Origin: Palsa-295 sp963781105
GTDB taxonomy: Bacteria > Acidobacteriota > Terriglobia > Acidiferrales > UBA7541
Reading direction: 5' to 3'
Length of the DNA stretch: 64,000 nucleotides
Assembly (NCBI GenBank): GCA_963781105.1
Contig: CAWAED010000001.1
Coordinates: 372,001 to 436,000, forward strand
Shown here: positions 9,106-16,768 of the stretch, in pieces
Numbering within the stretch: the stretch's first letter is position 1
Layout of the letters: each line of letters starts with the position of its first letter
Made by a program: the position numbers and the translations under genes
Notes under the pieces: model-generated
The model's database searches: none
Seen by the model: the letters and a program-made list of their open reading frames with translations, nothing else
What the model was told of the DNA's origin: nothing

Positions 9106-9236
9106 GCGCGGCCAAAACACGATCTGCGGGTTCCAGCAGAAAGAGGCGGGAGTGACCCCCGAAGCCCGGAGGGATCGGGCCGCGATTTTGCGGCGCGATG
9201 GGGTCGCTCCCGCCTCTGATCGTGTTTTGGCCGCGC
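9106..9236. repeat. 131-bp nested inverted-repeat structure
   Basis: Outer arms of 19 bp (9106-9124 and 9218-9236, containing GCCAAAACACGATC) are perfectly complementary. Inner 17-bp arms (9143-9159 and 9200-9216, GAGGCGGGAGTGACCCC) pair with one G-T wobble. The apex has further small GC hairpins (for example GCCGC-gatttt-GCGGC). No T-tract follows on either strand, so it is not an ordinary terminator. A replication or transfer origin is possible. Confidence 0.75.
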
Positions 9237-9282
9237 TTCATTTCCTTGCCGTCTCCGTCGCATCTGCCTGCTCTTTCTGCGC

Positions 9283-10368
9283 TTATCCCCGCCCTGGGCT
9301 GAAGCCGGAGGTGAAATCCCCGAGAAAGATGTCTCCCTCGGAACTTTTCACGGGGATATTTACCGCCCAATGCGGGTGCTGTTCAAATAGCGCCGCCTGT
9401 CCATTCACCGTAGAGAAGCTAATGCTCACCCGGGAAGGCGCGCGGAGCCTTAGGGAATCAGACCGCACAGCGTTTTCCGTGATCTTTCCCGCGCGCCATC
9501 TTCGGTATAGATTTTCCAGTTCCGGGCCGCCGAATCGTTCTTTGCCGTCGTTGATGAAGGCGATGTCGTCGTTGCTCAACTTGCTGTAGCTCTTGTCGTC
9601 CCACGTTCGCCGCGTATGGAAGTAATGGAGGAGTCCAGAGGGGCCGTCGGGGTTCCAAAGCCTCTGGAACGTCCCATGGAATACTTTCTTGGCACGGTCG
9701 AAATTCGTCTCTCGGGTCGCGATGTAGCGGAAGTTGAGGCTTTGGAGTTTAGTGAAAAGATTCAGATACGCATCTAGGTGGGTCCTGAAGCTATCCGTGC
9801 TTTCAAGACCCGGGTCGATGAAACTGAATGTCACCACAGGAGCGAGAGACGCGGCGGGGTTGTAGTACATCGGGAATTTGTCCACGAAATAGTGGTCGGT
9901 GAAGTTTTCCTTGATAGCGCCCGAGTAGCGTTTGTGCGGCAGGATTTTCTTGTCGATTCCCAACTGGTCGCAGAAGAATGAGAGCTTCTGTTCCTCCGAT
10001 TCAAGGTACTTGAAGTCCTGATTGCGGAGAATGAAATCGAGTGCGATGAGCCGGGTTCGGATGTATTCAGTCGAGTGTATCCGCCGGAAGCGTACATTTT
10101 CCCTGCCGATCGCCTCATAGAGATTCCGCGAGAAGAGGTGGAATACTCGGCCATGCCGTAGGTATTCCTTAGAGCTGGCGTGCTTCTTCTCCACAACCTT
10201 TCGGGCAAAGGCGACGCTGCGCTTGCCGGGTCTTGTCCCGACGAACTGCAAAAACTGTTGGCAGGTAAAGTAGCCAGAATGCGTAGCCACAAGGTAGAGA
10301 AAGCGAGCTTCCTCCTCCGTGTAACCGAAGCCGCGGAGGGTTTCCGTGTATATGGGAAGGATTTTCAC
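9283..10368 (-). CDS. Unknown protein coupled to replication-relaxation-like gene
   Basis: 361 residues, no close family recognised. The N-terminus (YTEEEARFLYLVATHSGYFT then QQFLQFVGTRP) looks like a winged-helix DNA-binding domain similar in style to replication-relaxation proteins. The C-terminal half is mixed alpha/beta with many aromatic residues. Its ATG overlaps the TGA of the upstream gene (10365-10368), so the two are translationally coupled. No membrane segments. Probably an island maintenance or mobilisation protein (inference). Confidence 0.6.
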   Translation of the reverse strand: MKILPIYTETLRGFGYTEEEARFLYLVATHSGYFTCQQFLQFVGTRPGKRSVAFARKVVEKKHASSKEYLRHGRVFHLFSRNLYEAIGRENVRFRRIHSTEYIRTRLIALDFILRNQDFKYLESEEQKLSFFCDQLGIDKKILPHKRYSGAIKENFTDHYFVDKFPMYYNPAASLAPVVTFSFIDPGLESTDSFRTHLDAYLNLFTKLQSLNFRYIATRETNFDRAKKVFHGTFQRLWNPDGPSGLLHYFHTRRTWDDKSYSKLSNDDIAFINDGKERFGGPELENLYRRWRAGKITENAVRSDSLRLRAPSRVSISFSTVNGQAALFEQHPHWAVNIPVKSSEGDIFLGDFTSGFSPGRG

Positions 10369-11285
10369 AAAGCGAAGATCCTCGCAGTGATTTCATGGGT
10401 ATCGAGAACGCGGCGCAGCTTGGCGTGGTCCTGCTGCCGAGCGAAGAGATGAAATCCGGCCTTGGCCTTCTCACCAAGCCCTTGGGGCCGGTAGTCGCGC
10501 GTAGCGACTTCAAGGTCGAGGCGGCGGATTTCCCGGCAGTCATCCTCATACTCGATGCGCAGGTCGGGGATAGGAATCTTGCCGTTTACGACCTTGAGGT
10601 CGAACTGGTTCGCAATGAAAATTCGTTCGTACCTCGGGTCTTTGTCGGGCCGCATCCGGGAGAGAGCTCGGTAGAGGTCTTTCTTCAATTCGAAGTCGAG
10701 AACGACGCGGCGGACTTTCCCGCCTGAGTCTTCGATGTCTCGTGCGACCTGCTGATACAACCCGTAGAGATCGGCGTCGTGGCGGGCCTCCTTGGGTTTG
10801 ACAAGGCCGTGATAGGTGGCCTGCCGACGGGAAACGAGTTGGGCTCGCTCCAGAAGCCAGTGGCCGTCCTTGGTCAGAGTCAGAACTTTCGTCGAGAAGG
10901 ACGAGTGGCCCTCGATGGTCTTCTGTTCGACCAATCCGTGCCGCGCTAGGTTTCTAACGTCGCTTTCCATCTGGGAACGGTCGCCGTCGTAGCCGAACCG
11001 GGCGAGATCGTCTGCCGGCACGACGCGGAACTTGCCTAGTTCGGTGAGTGTACGAACTTCGGAATCGCGCAACGAGTATTCGCGGTTTCTGCCTCGATAG
11101 ATCGTTCGAGAACCGTCAGAATCACGACCAGACCGACCAGAATTTGGCTCCCTGTCGTGTTCTGGCTGACCGTGCGAACCGCCCCTGTCTGGAGAGTCAC
11201 CACTCCTTTCGATCAGGTCGCGCGTGGTCCCCTCGAGTCTTCTGAACGAGAACGCGAAGTCGGAAATGCTATAGGGATGGTCCAC
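10365..11285 (-). CDS. Replication-relaxation family-like protein
   Basis: 306 residues. A disordered, charged N-terminus (to about 65) precedes a winged helix (LRDSEVRTLTELGKFRVVPA then DDLARFGY). The C-terminal domain has a D-x(n)-E-x-x-x pattern (PDLRIEYEDD ... RLDLEVATRDYR) that recalls the nuclease-like fold of replication-relaxation/MobC proteins of plasmids and ICEs. Overlaps the next gene by four bases. Family call is by pattern only. Confidence 0.55.
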   Translation of the reverse strand: MDHPYSISDFAFSFRRLEGTTRDLIERSGDSPDRGGSHGQPEHDREPNSGRSGRDSDGSRTIYRGRNREYSLRDSEVRTLTELGKFRVVPADDLARFGYDGDRSQMESDVRNLARHGLVEQKTIEGHSSFSTKVLTLTKDGHWLLERAQLVSRRQATYHGLVKPKEARHDADLYGLYQQVARDIEDSGGKVRRVVLDFELKKDLYRALSRMRPDKDPRYERIFIANQFDLKVVNGKIPIPDLRIEYEDDCREIRRLDLEVATRDYRPQGLGEKAKAGFHLFARQQDHAKLRRVLDTHEITARIFAL

Positions 11286-11406
11286 GGAGAACCTCCTCCC
11301 GCTTCACCTCGGTGCGAGCGTGGGGAAAGACTTCGAGCGGCGCATCGAGTGAAGAAGCCGAGATTGCGAGCTGCCACACATCATGTTGCTCTTACCGGAG
11401 GCGAAC

Positions 11407-11631
11407 TCAGACTTGCGGGGAACGAGCCTGGTCTTGCCCCTCGGGATACAAAAACACCTCTTCCACCGTCTTTCCGAAAATGCGAGCGATCCTGAAAGCC
11501 AGCGGCAAACTGGGATCGTACTTGCCCGTTTCAAGTGCGATGATCGTGCCGCGAGCGACTCCGACTTGCGCCGCAAGCTCTGCCTGCGACCATTCCTTTT
11601 CTGCTCTCAACACACGCAGCCGAGTCTTCAT
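11407..11631 (-). CDS. XRE-family HTH regulator
   Basis: 74 residues from ATG 11631: MKTRLRVLRAEKEWSQAELA then AQVGVARGTIIALETGKYDP is a textbook Cro/C1 HTH of the small type paired with membrane proteins. Its ATG overlaps the TGA of the upstream membrane-protein gene, giving an operon of membrane protein plus regulator. Confidence 0.88.
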   Translation of the reverse strand: MKTRLRVLRAEKEWSQAELAAQVGVARGTIIALETGKYDPSLPLAFRIARIFGKTVEEVFLYPEGQDQARSPQV

Positions 11632-12017
11632 CGATACCGCCAGGAATACAGAATCAATCCCACGCTCCACAAAACGATCATGAGCGGGGGGATGCCAAGC
11701 CACGACAGGGAACGAAATCCGAAACTCTGGAAGAGGCCGATGGCCACGGAAAAAACGAGCGTTCCGGCAAAGGCAAACGTCAACGCCTGGTAGTTGACCT
11801 GTTGTTCGCGCTCATCATTGGAATGCAGAAAGCGCAGTAGGAACAGGACGGCCGTCCCGCCTCCCGCGATTGCCAGAGCGAGCAGGATTAAGCGGAGGGA
11901 TGGAACCTTTGCTGTAAGAGTGATGGCGATGCATGAAACTAGCGCAGAAACGTAGAAGAGAAAGAGCGCAGATCGGCGCTGTTCGGCGAGCTCATCTCTG
12001 AAAGGCTCAAGGGGCAT
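11628..12017 (-). CDS. Small membrane protein paired with XRE regulator
   Basis: 129 residues with four predicted membrane segments (about 20-40, 46-66, 85-105, 110-126). Start 12017 is chosen because GGAGG lies 5 bp upstream. Overlaps the XRE gene by four bases. Such membrane-protein/XRE pairs occur widely but have no single known role. Two palindromes at 12059-12102 just upstream are probable operators. Confidence 0.75.
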   Translation of the reverse strand: MPLEPFRDELAEQRRSALFLFYVSALVSCIAITLTAKVPSLRLILLALAIAGGGTAVLFLLRFLHSNDEREQQVNYQALTFAFAGTLVFSVAIGLFQSFGFRSLSWLGIPPLMIVLWSVGLILYSWRYR

Positions 12018-12058
12018 GGGAACCTCCAAAGCTGCCGGTGAGAGTACGTCAATACGAT

Positions 12059-12102
12059 CTATATGTCAATGACAACGTACATATAGAACGCAATAGCGTT
12101 CT
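12059..12102. promoter_or_regulatory. Two adjacent palindromes, probable XRE operator
   Basis: CTATATGT (12059-12066) and ACATATAG (12079-12086) form an 8-bp inverted repeat with a 12-bp spacer. Overlapping its end, AGAACGC-AATA-GCGTTCT (12085-12102) is a perfect 7-bp palindrome. They lie 42-85 bp upstream of the membrane-protein/XRE operon start. Confidence 0.6.
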
Positions 12103-12194
12103 ACAATAGCCTCCCGTCTCGGGGGCTGCGCGCCACCAACTCAATAGCGCCCCGGCCACTATAGGAGGGCAGGCGTGTGCAATGTTGACTGCCT

Positions 12195-12476
12195 TCATTG
12201 CTCCGGGTCAGGGTCGAACTCGCGCTCCGCAAATATCGCAAGCTGCTGAAAATTGCCCGTCTTGCAGTCGCTCAGATCGGCTTCTTCAATTACCAGGGAC
12301 GTACCGATTCGCCAGCATAGTTCGGTTTTGTCTGTGAATCGGACATGGAGATAAAGCACGTCGTCCCCGAATGCATGATCGACCCAATCCACGACCTTGC
12401 CACGGACACCAGGGTATTGTTTGCCCCGCATGATGTCGCGAGGGGGCAGTTTCACACGTGATTTGCGCTTCGTCAT
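12195..12476 (-). CDS. Hypothetical small protein, last of coupled operon
   Basis: 93 residues, unrecognised. The sequence (GKVVDWVDHAFGDDVLYLHV then RFTDKTELCWRIG) suggests a small beta-barrel like those that sense or bind ligand. No signal or membrane segment. ATGA overlap with the preceding gene makes it the fourth gene of the 13586-to-12195 operon. Confidence 0.6.
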   Translation of the reverse strand: MTKRKSRVKLPPRDIMRGKQYPGVRGKVVDWVDHAFGDDVLYLHVRFTDKTELCWRIGTSLVIEEADLSDCKTGNFQQLAIFAEREFDPDPEQ

Positions 12477-12682
12477 CGGTGATTTCCCTCCTCGTGCGTT
12501 GGCGCGGCGTCGGGTTGTGAATCGGCGGTTGACCGTTGCGACGGGTTCGCGAGTTTCGGTGGGCGCTTCTCTGTCTTCTTTCGACGCCTGTTGGTGGCTT
12601 GCTGTTTCTTCTCAGCCTGTTCTGCTTCATTGCGCTTCTCGTCGTTGAGGACCAGCAATTCCTGGAAGAGACGGATTTTCAT
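12473..12682 (-). CDS. Small basic hypothetical protein
   Basis: 69 residues: MKIRLFQELLVLNDEKRNEA then a Lys/Arg/Gln-rich tail, probably a short coiled coil plus a disordered basic end. Its start is supported only by four-base overlaps with the genes on both sides (12679-12682 and 12473-12476). A longer reading of this frame (to 13039) is mostly a shadow of the neighbour. Confidence 0.5.
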   Translation of the reverse strand: MKIRLFQELLVLNDEKRNEAEQAEKKQQATNRRRKKTEKRPPKLANPSQRSTADSQPDAAPTHEEGNHR

Positions 12683-13122
12683 TTTTTCCTCCTCTTCACA
12701 ATTTCCCTCGGTGAGGAGACTCGCTTGCGTTTCTTCGCAGCCTGCGCTCTCTTCGCTGCCAGGAGCTTCTCTTCCTCCTCGGCGGACCAAGGCAGGACGA
12801 CGATCCGCGGTGGAAGGCCCTGCTTCTTGCGCTGCTGATCGCGCTCCTCGGCATCCAAGAACACGTCGTCCGGGTCTTTGAGCCACATCTCGTACTTGTG
12901 GTGGATGCGGGACCAGTGGGTCGCTTGGTCTTGCTCGAAATCGCTGGCTTCGGTGGTCACCTCGAAGCCGGCCTGTGCTCTCACATATTGAATCTCGTTC
13001 GACAGGGGCGTCAGCACGTCGGACCTCTGCCCCGGACACTCGGCAATCTGTTTGAAAAGGTTGACGGAGTCGCGAAGATTGCGGTCAAGTAGGGCAAGTA
13101 GTTCGTAAGCAGTTTGTTTCAC
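12679..13122 (-). CDS. Hypothetical protein with QGLPPR-LPW motif, paralogue A
   Basis: 147 residues. An N-terminal helical region (about 1-90) is followed by the signature KKQGLPPRIVVLPWSAEEEE (about 100-120) and a Lys-rich tail. The upstream neighbour carries the same signature, so the two are diverged tandem paralogues. Cytoplasmic, charged, no known domain. Overlaps both neighbours by four bases. Confidence 0.65.
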   Translation of the reverse strand: MKQTAYELLALLDRNLRDSVNLFKQIAECPGQRSDVLTPLSNEIQYVRAQAGFEVTTEASDFEQDQATHWSRIHHKYEMWLKDPDDVFLDAEERDQQRKKQGLPPRIVVLPWSAEEEEKLLAAKRAQAAKKRKRVSSPREIVKRRKK

Positions 13123-13586
13123 GTCGGTATACCTCGTCTTTGGTTTTCATGTTCGCTATCGCCTATGGTCGGAGGCTGTTCCGGTTGTGTCGGGAGCGAG
13201 GCAGACGCGGCCTTTTGCATGGCCAGGATGCGATCGTCGTCGGCCTGGGTCCAAGGCAGGATCACGGCTCGCGGTGGCAAACCCTGTTCACGCCGAAGCG
13301 CTTCGCGGGATTTCAATTCGAGGTAAATCTCATTGGGACCTTCCTCGGCCTTCTCGCGGCGCCGCCGAATGCGGTAGAAATTGTTCTCTTCCTCTTGCTC
13401 CCTCTGCGCGATCTTGGAAGCAAAATGGTTATTGGCGTGGGAGCGGAGTTCGCTGAGATTGACCTGGATTTTGGCTGAGCAACTAGGGGATTCCAAATCC
13501 AACTTCTCGAGGATGTCGAGGGATCTAAGAGCTTGATCGAGTCGCTGATTGAATTGAAGGAAGACTTCGTAAATACGAACATCCAT
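13119..13586 (-). CDS. Hypothetical protein with QGLPPR-LPW motif, paralogue B
   Basis: 155 residues, first gene of the coupled operon. A long helical N-terminus (MDVRIYEVFLQFNQRLDQAL) and a charged coiled-coil middle precede RREQGLPPRAVILPWTQADD. It shares this motif and overall layout with the next gene. Function unknown. Its promoter must lie within 13587-13926. Confidence 0.65.
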   Translation of the reverse strand: MDVRIYEVFLQFNQRLDQALRSLDILEKLDLESPSCSAKIQVNLSELRSHANNHFASKIAQREQEEENNFYRIRRRREKAEEGPNEIYLELKSREALRREQGLPPRAVILPWTQADDDRILAMQKAASASLPTQPEQPPTIGDSEHENQRRGIPT

Positions 13587-13886
13587 CGGACTGTATTCCT
13601 TTCCTTAGCGAGATAGCATTCCGGTCACGGGTTTGAAGCGTTTCGCTCGCTCAGGAGCGTGGGCTATGCCGTCCCATTCGTCGAGGCACACCGGTAACGC
13701 GACGGTTGGAAGACCAACCGAAAGGGAGAAACTCGTTCAGAAACTCTCAGCTAGGGGGAGATTCAGCGGTTGGCTCAGGAGGAGACAAAGTGCGAAACAA
13801 CAGGTGTGAGGAGAGTTGCGCCCAAAATAGGAAATGGATAACTTCTCTTGCAGCCATCGTTGCCTCCCTAGAGGTGATGGTGGTCA
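13587..13886. other. Intergenic, upstream region of coupled operon
   Basis: Contains a small perfect hairpin GGTTGG-AAGA-CCAACC near 13703-13719. No coding frame with family resemblance was found. Presumably holds the promoter of the operon that starts at 13586. Confidence 0.4.
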
Positions 13887-13920
13887 GGGACGCGCTGGTG
13901 CTCAAACACCGGCGCGTCCC
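13887..13920. terminator. Strong 14-bp stem-loop
   Basis: GGGACGCGCTGGTG - CTCAAA - CACCGGCGCGTCCC, one wobble pair. It lies 6 bp beyond the stop of the HTH gene at 13927 and would end its transcript, although no T-tract follows. Confidence 0.6.
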
Positions 13921-13926
13921 GTTGCT

Positions 13927-14154
13927 CTACTTGGCTCGCTTCTTTCTCTTCCTGCGAGCGCCCTTGCCCCAATAGTGGTTTGCCTTGTATTTCTTTGCCG
14001 CGCTTAGTTGCTCTTCAGACCAAAGGCGAACCTTGACACCGCCGACAAACAGAAGATCAGGTGCCATAACTCTCTTCTGCTTGAGCCACCGGTGCAGAGT
14101 GTCAGTACCGATACCAAGAATCTCTGCAACCTGTGCCGTGGAGTAGCTCGCCAT
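13927..14154 (-). CDS. Excisionase/MerR-type HTH protein
   Basis: 75 residues. MASYSTAQVAEILGIGTDTL followed by HRWLKQKRVMAPDL is a MerR/Xis-type helix-turn-helix with a basic C-terminal tail (KGARRKRKKRAK). Such proteins act as recombination directionality factors or small regulators in integrated elements. Single gene, with a hairpin terminator downstream. Confidence 0.7.
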   Translation of the reverse strand: MASYSTAQVAEILGIGTDTLHRWLKQKRVMAPDLLFVGGVKVRLWSEEQLSAAKKYKANHYWGKGARRKRKKRAK

Positions 14155-14253
14155 TTATAGAATCCAGTAGGTCGCCTTGATTTGTCAAGCAAAAAGTGCG
14201 CCCGTGCGGGCGCATTGCGGCCCTCCGCGGACAGCCAAGAGTATCGCAGTTGA

Positions 14254-14606
14254 AAGCCAAATCGAAAGGCGCTGCGTTCAATTCTAATGTTCGGTGAAAT
14301 TCGCGGCGGCGAGGCTTTTGACCTTCTACAGCTCTCCTCAAGACGGGGCACAGCGGCACGATCTCCACGGTTCACGCAAACTCCGCGGCGCACGCCATTT
14401 CGCGCTTTACGACGTGCGTTTTACAAAACGGTGTCGAGATGCCCTATCTCGCGATTAAGACCAATATCGCCGATTCCCTGAACGTCATCGTCCAGATAGA
14501 ACGACGGCCAGGGATTCGCTTTGTGTCCGCCGTCTTGGAAATCCGAGGCTTCGATATTGAGAGCGAGACATATCAGCTCGAATCCGTCTATTCTCGGAAG
14601 TATTGA
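14254..14606 (+). pseudogene. VirB11/TrbB-family conjugation ATPase, frameshifted C-terminal remnant
   Basis: Frame one (14254 onward) reads LMFGEIRGGEAFDLLQ, the arginine-finger/Walker-B region of VirB11/TrbB ATPases. After a frameshift near 14325-14345 a second frame continues LLKTGHSGTISTVHANSAAH, then ISRFTTCVLQNGVEMPYLAI, the His box and C-terminal domain, ending in RPGIRFVSAVLEIRGFD and a stop at 14604-14606. The Walker A half is absent. It is the only clear relic of a type IV secretion machine in the island. Confidence 0.82.
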
Positions 14607-14728
14607 GCGAGGGTTGAGCTCTGCCGCATCCAAACGTCGATTTGTGATACTTCTTGTTTGGTGGCACTTGATATTAGATACTTCCCGTATCGCAGTCATT
14701 ATGCATAGCTTATGCTGCATGCATGCCA

Positions 14729-14757
14729 TTGACAGTGTCAGATAAATAGGCTATTAT
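14729..14757 (+). promoter_or_regulatory. Promoter of the AbiE operon
   Basis: TTGACA (14729-14734), a 17-bp spacer and TATTAT (14752-14757), a near-consensus sigma-70 promoter. The spacer and flanks hold inverted repeats (AATAG-G-CTATT; GTCAG...CTGAC), suitable for autoregulation by AbiEi. AGGAG precedes the start codon. Confidence 0.75.
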
Positions 14758-14777
14758 TCCTGACGTAGGAGATCCAA

Positions 14778-15377
14778 ATGACAGCTTCCACCACCAATGC
14801 AATCTTAAAGCGAATTCGAGGAAAGCACCGCGGATGGGTCTTTACGCCCAGACAGTTTGCACACCTCGGCACCCGTGCTGCTGTAGACCAGGCTTTGTCT
14901 CGGCTTCAGCGGACTGGTCAGATTCGTCGTCTGGCTCGGGGTGTTTACGAGTTCCCGAAGGTGCACCCCAAAATCGGCGTCCTCTCCCCTTCTCCCGAGG
15001 CCGTTGCCAAGGCCATGGCTGAGAGGACGGGGAGCCGAATCAGCGTCTCCGGGGCAAAAGCTGCCAATCTACTTGGGCTTTCAACCCAAGTGCCCATGCA
15101 GAATGTTTTCTGGACAGAAGGACCTTCTCGCACCGTTCGAATTGGCAACCAAACCGTCGCGCTCAAGCACGTGGCCTCCTCCAAAATGATTGGTGCGGGA
15201 ACAGAAGCGGGAGTCGTCATTCAGGCTGTTCGCGCGCTCGGGAAAGAGGGAGTTCACGAGATCTCTATCCATTCCCTTGCAAAGCAGCTTCCTCGTCCCG
15301 TCAAGAAAGCCGTTAGACGGCTTGTGCCGACCGCACCGGGTTGGTCGCAGCCCGTTCTAAATCAACTCAGTGCCTGA
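14778..15377 (+). CDS. AbiEi-type antitoxin/transcriptional regulator
   Basis: 199 residues. An N-terminal winged helix (GWVFTPRQFAHLGTRAAVDQ then ALSRLQRTGQIRRLARGVYE) is followed by the AbiEi C-terminal domain. In the family this protein represses its own promoter and blocks the toxin indirectly (type IV system). The partner AbiEii starts 11 bp downstream. An excellent promoter lies upstream. Confidence 0.85.
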   Translation: MTASTTNAILKRIRGKHRGWVFTPRQFAHLGTRAAVDQALSRLQRTGQIRRLARGVYEFPKVHPKIGVLSPSPEAVAKAMAERTGSRISVSGAKAANLLGLSTQVPMQNVFWTEGPSRTVRIGNQTVALKHVASSKMIGAGTEAGVVIQAVRALGKEGVHEISIHSLAKQLPRPVKKAVRRLVPTAPGWSQPVLNQLSA

Positions 15378-15388
15378 CGCGAAATCTT

Positions 15389-16408
15389 ATGGACGACTTC
15401 GCAAAAGGCAAACCCACCGAGCGGCAGCCCTATTTCGAGGAAACTGCCGCCCGGCGCTCTTCCACAACCACTGCAATAGAAAAGGACTTTTGGATTTGCT
15501 GGACGCTCAAGCATCTCTTCGCAGTGGCAGATATTCCTGAACTGCGCTTTAAAGGCGGAACATCCCTTTCCAAGGTATTTGGATTGATTGACCGCCTGTC
15601 CGAAGACATCGATATCTCGATTGACAGGGCCGCATTGGGTTTCTCAGGAGAGCGTGATCTTGCCAACCCTGCCCTATCTGCCACAAAACGGAAAGCCCTC
15701 GATCAAGAGCTTCGCGCCGCCATCATGAATGAAGTCAATTCCCGCATCCTTCCGAAATTGCACGACCGCTTCAAAACAATCCTCGGCGCGGATGGATGGA
15801 CACTTGTGGCTTCGGACCAAGAAAACGAAGAAATGACTCTCCTCTTTCACTACCCCAACGCATTCGAGTACAGCAAGTACTTGCAACCTCAAATCAAGAT
15901 TGAATTCGGCCGCGGAGATCAGCAACCAAGCGAAAGGTTGCCCGTCACCCCAACTGTTGCTGAAACCTTTCCCGAAAACTTTCGAGAGAAGTCTGCCGAA
16001 ATTCCTGTCCTCGACTGTCAACGCACGTTCTGGGAAAAGGTGACACTCTTACACGCCGAGAATCATCGGCCTGATCCGAACAAGCTCAAGCCGCGCATGG
16101 CGCGCCATTGGTCCGACGTTGCAGTTATCAGTACTGCTGAGCGCCTCAAAGACGACAAGCTCTCTCTCGATCTTCTAGACCAAGTCATCCGTTTCAAGAA
16201 AATCTATTTCGCCGCGAATTGGGCGCACTACGACACCGCCGTCCCTGGCAGCCTTCGAATTGTGCCTCACGAACTCCTACAAGCGATCCTTCGCAAGGAC
16301 TACCAAGAAATGCAAGAAATGTTTCCGACCAAGCCTCTCTCCTTCGAGGAAATTCTCGAAAGACTAGGGGCGTTAGAAGTAAGAATAAACGCAATGGAGA
16401 AGAAGTAG
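15389..16408 (+). CDS. AbiEii-type nucleotidyltransferase toxin
   Basis: 339 residues from ATG 15389. The nucleotidyltransferase motif FKGGTSLSKVFGLIDRLSED then IDISID (about 50-75) matches AbiEii/DUF1814 toxins (GG-S-L-S ... R-x-S-E-D-I-D). In the family these transfer nucleotides to tRNA ends and cause growth arrest, giving phage resistance or element maintenance. Directly follows AbiEi. Confidence 0.88.
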   Translation: MDDFAKGKPTERQPYFEETAARRSSTTTAIEKDFWICWTLKHLFAVADIPELRFKGGTSLSKVFGLIDRLSEDIDISIDRAALGFSGERDLANPALSATKRKALDQELRAAIMNEVNSRILPKLHDRFKTILGADGWTLVASDQENEEMTLLFHYPNAFEYSKYLQPQIKIEFGRGDQQPSERLPVTPTVAETFPENFREKSAEIPVLDCQRTFWEKVTLLHAENHRPDPNKLKPRMARHWSDVAVISTAERLKDDKLSLDLLDQVIRFKKIYFAANWAHYDTAVPGSLRIVPHELLQAILRKDYQEMQEMFPTKPLSFEEILERLGALEVRINAMEKK

Positions 16409-16578
16409 ACCGTACCGGAGCTTCACTTCCTAGCCTTGTTCACAAACTCCGAGCCGTTCAAGCTCTGAACTATCTACGTAAGTTGAAAATCCTTCGTCCC
16501 AAAAGAGTGTAGAAAGTTCCTTCGTTTCAAAACTCCGATCGAACGAACATATTGGATTCGTGCACAGTTCGTGCACAG
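16409..16578. other. Intergenic, nothing recognised
   Basis: No supported gene between the AbiEii stop and the IS110 fragment. Confidence 0.4.
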
Positions 16579-16707
16579 TCCACTTTCCAGTGCTCCCGAC
16601 ACCGGTTTCCAATATTGCGCCGTCGATTCCATAACCACTTCCTCGGCCTCTTGCTCGGGCAACCACGCACCCAGGAGGCGGAGCGGCAGCGAAATCGATG
16701 AACACAA
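16579..16707 (-). mobile_element. Fragment of an IS110-family transposase
   Basis: The translation LLGAWLPEQEAEEVVMESTA followed by QYWKPVSGALESG matches the N-terminal DEDD region of IS110-type transposases (VVMESTAQYWKPVW...LE). Only about 40 residues remain, with no start, ends or C-terminus. Confidence 0.7.
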
Positions 16708-16768
16708 CCGCGCTGAACTTCAGCCATCAGCGTCAAATACGATAACTGCAACCGCCAATATCCAGAGA

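Noticed and set aside
9080..9370. 96-residue minus-strand frame across the inverted repeat
   Set aside because: Mostly translated palindrome and overlap of the neighbouring gene; no protein features.
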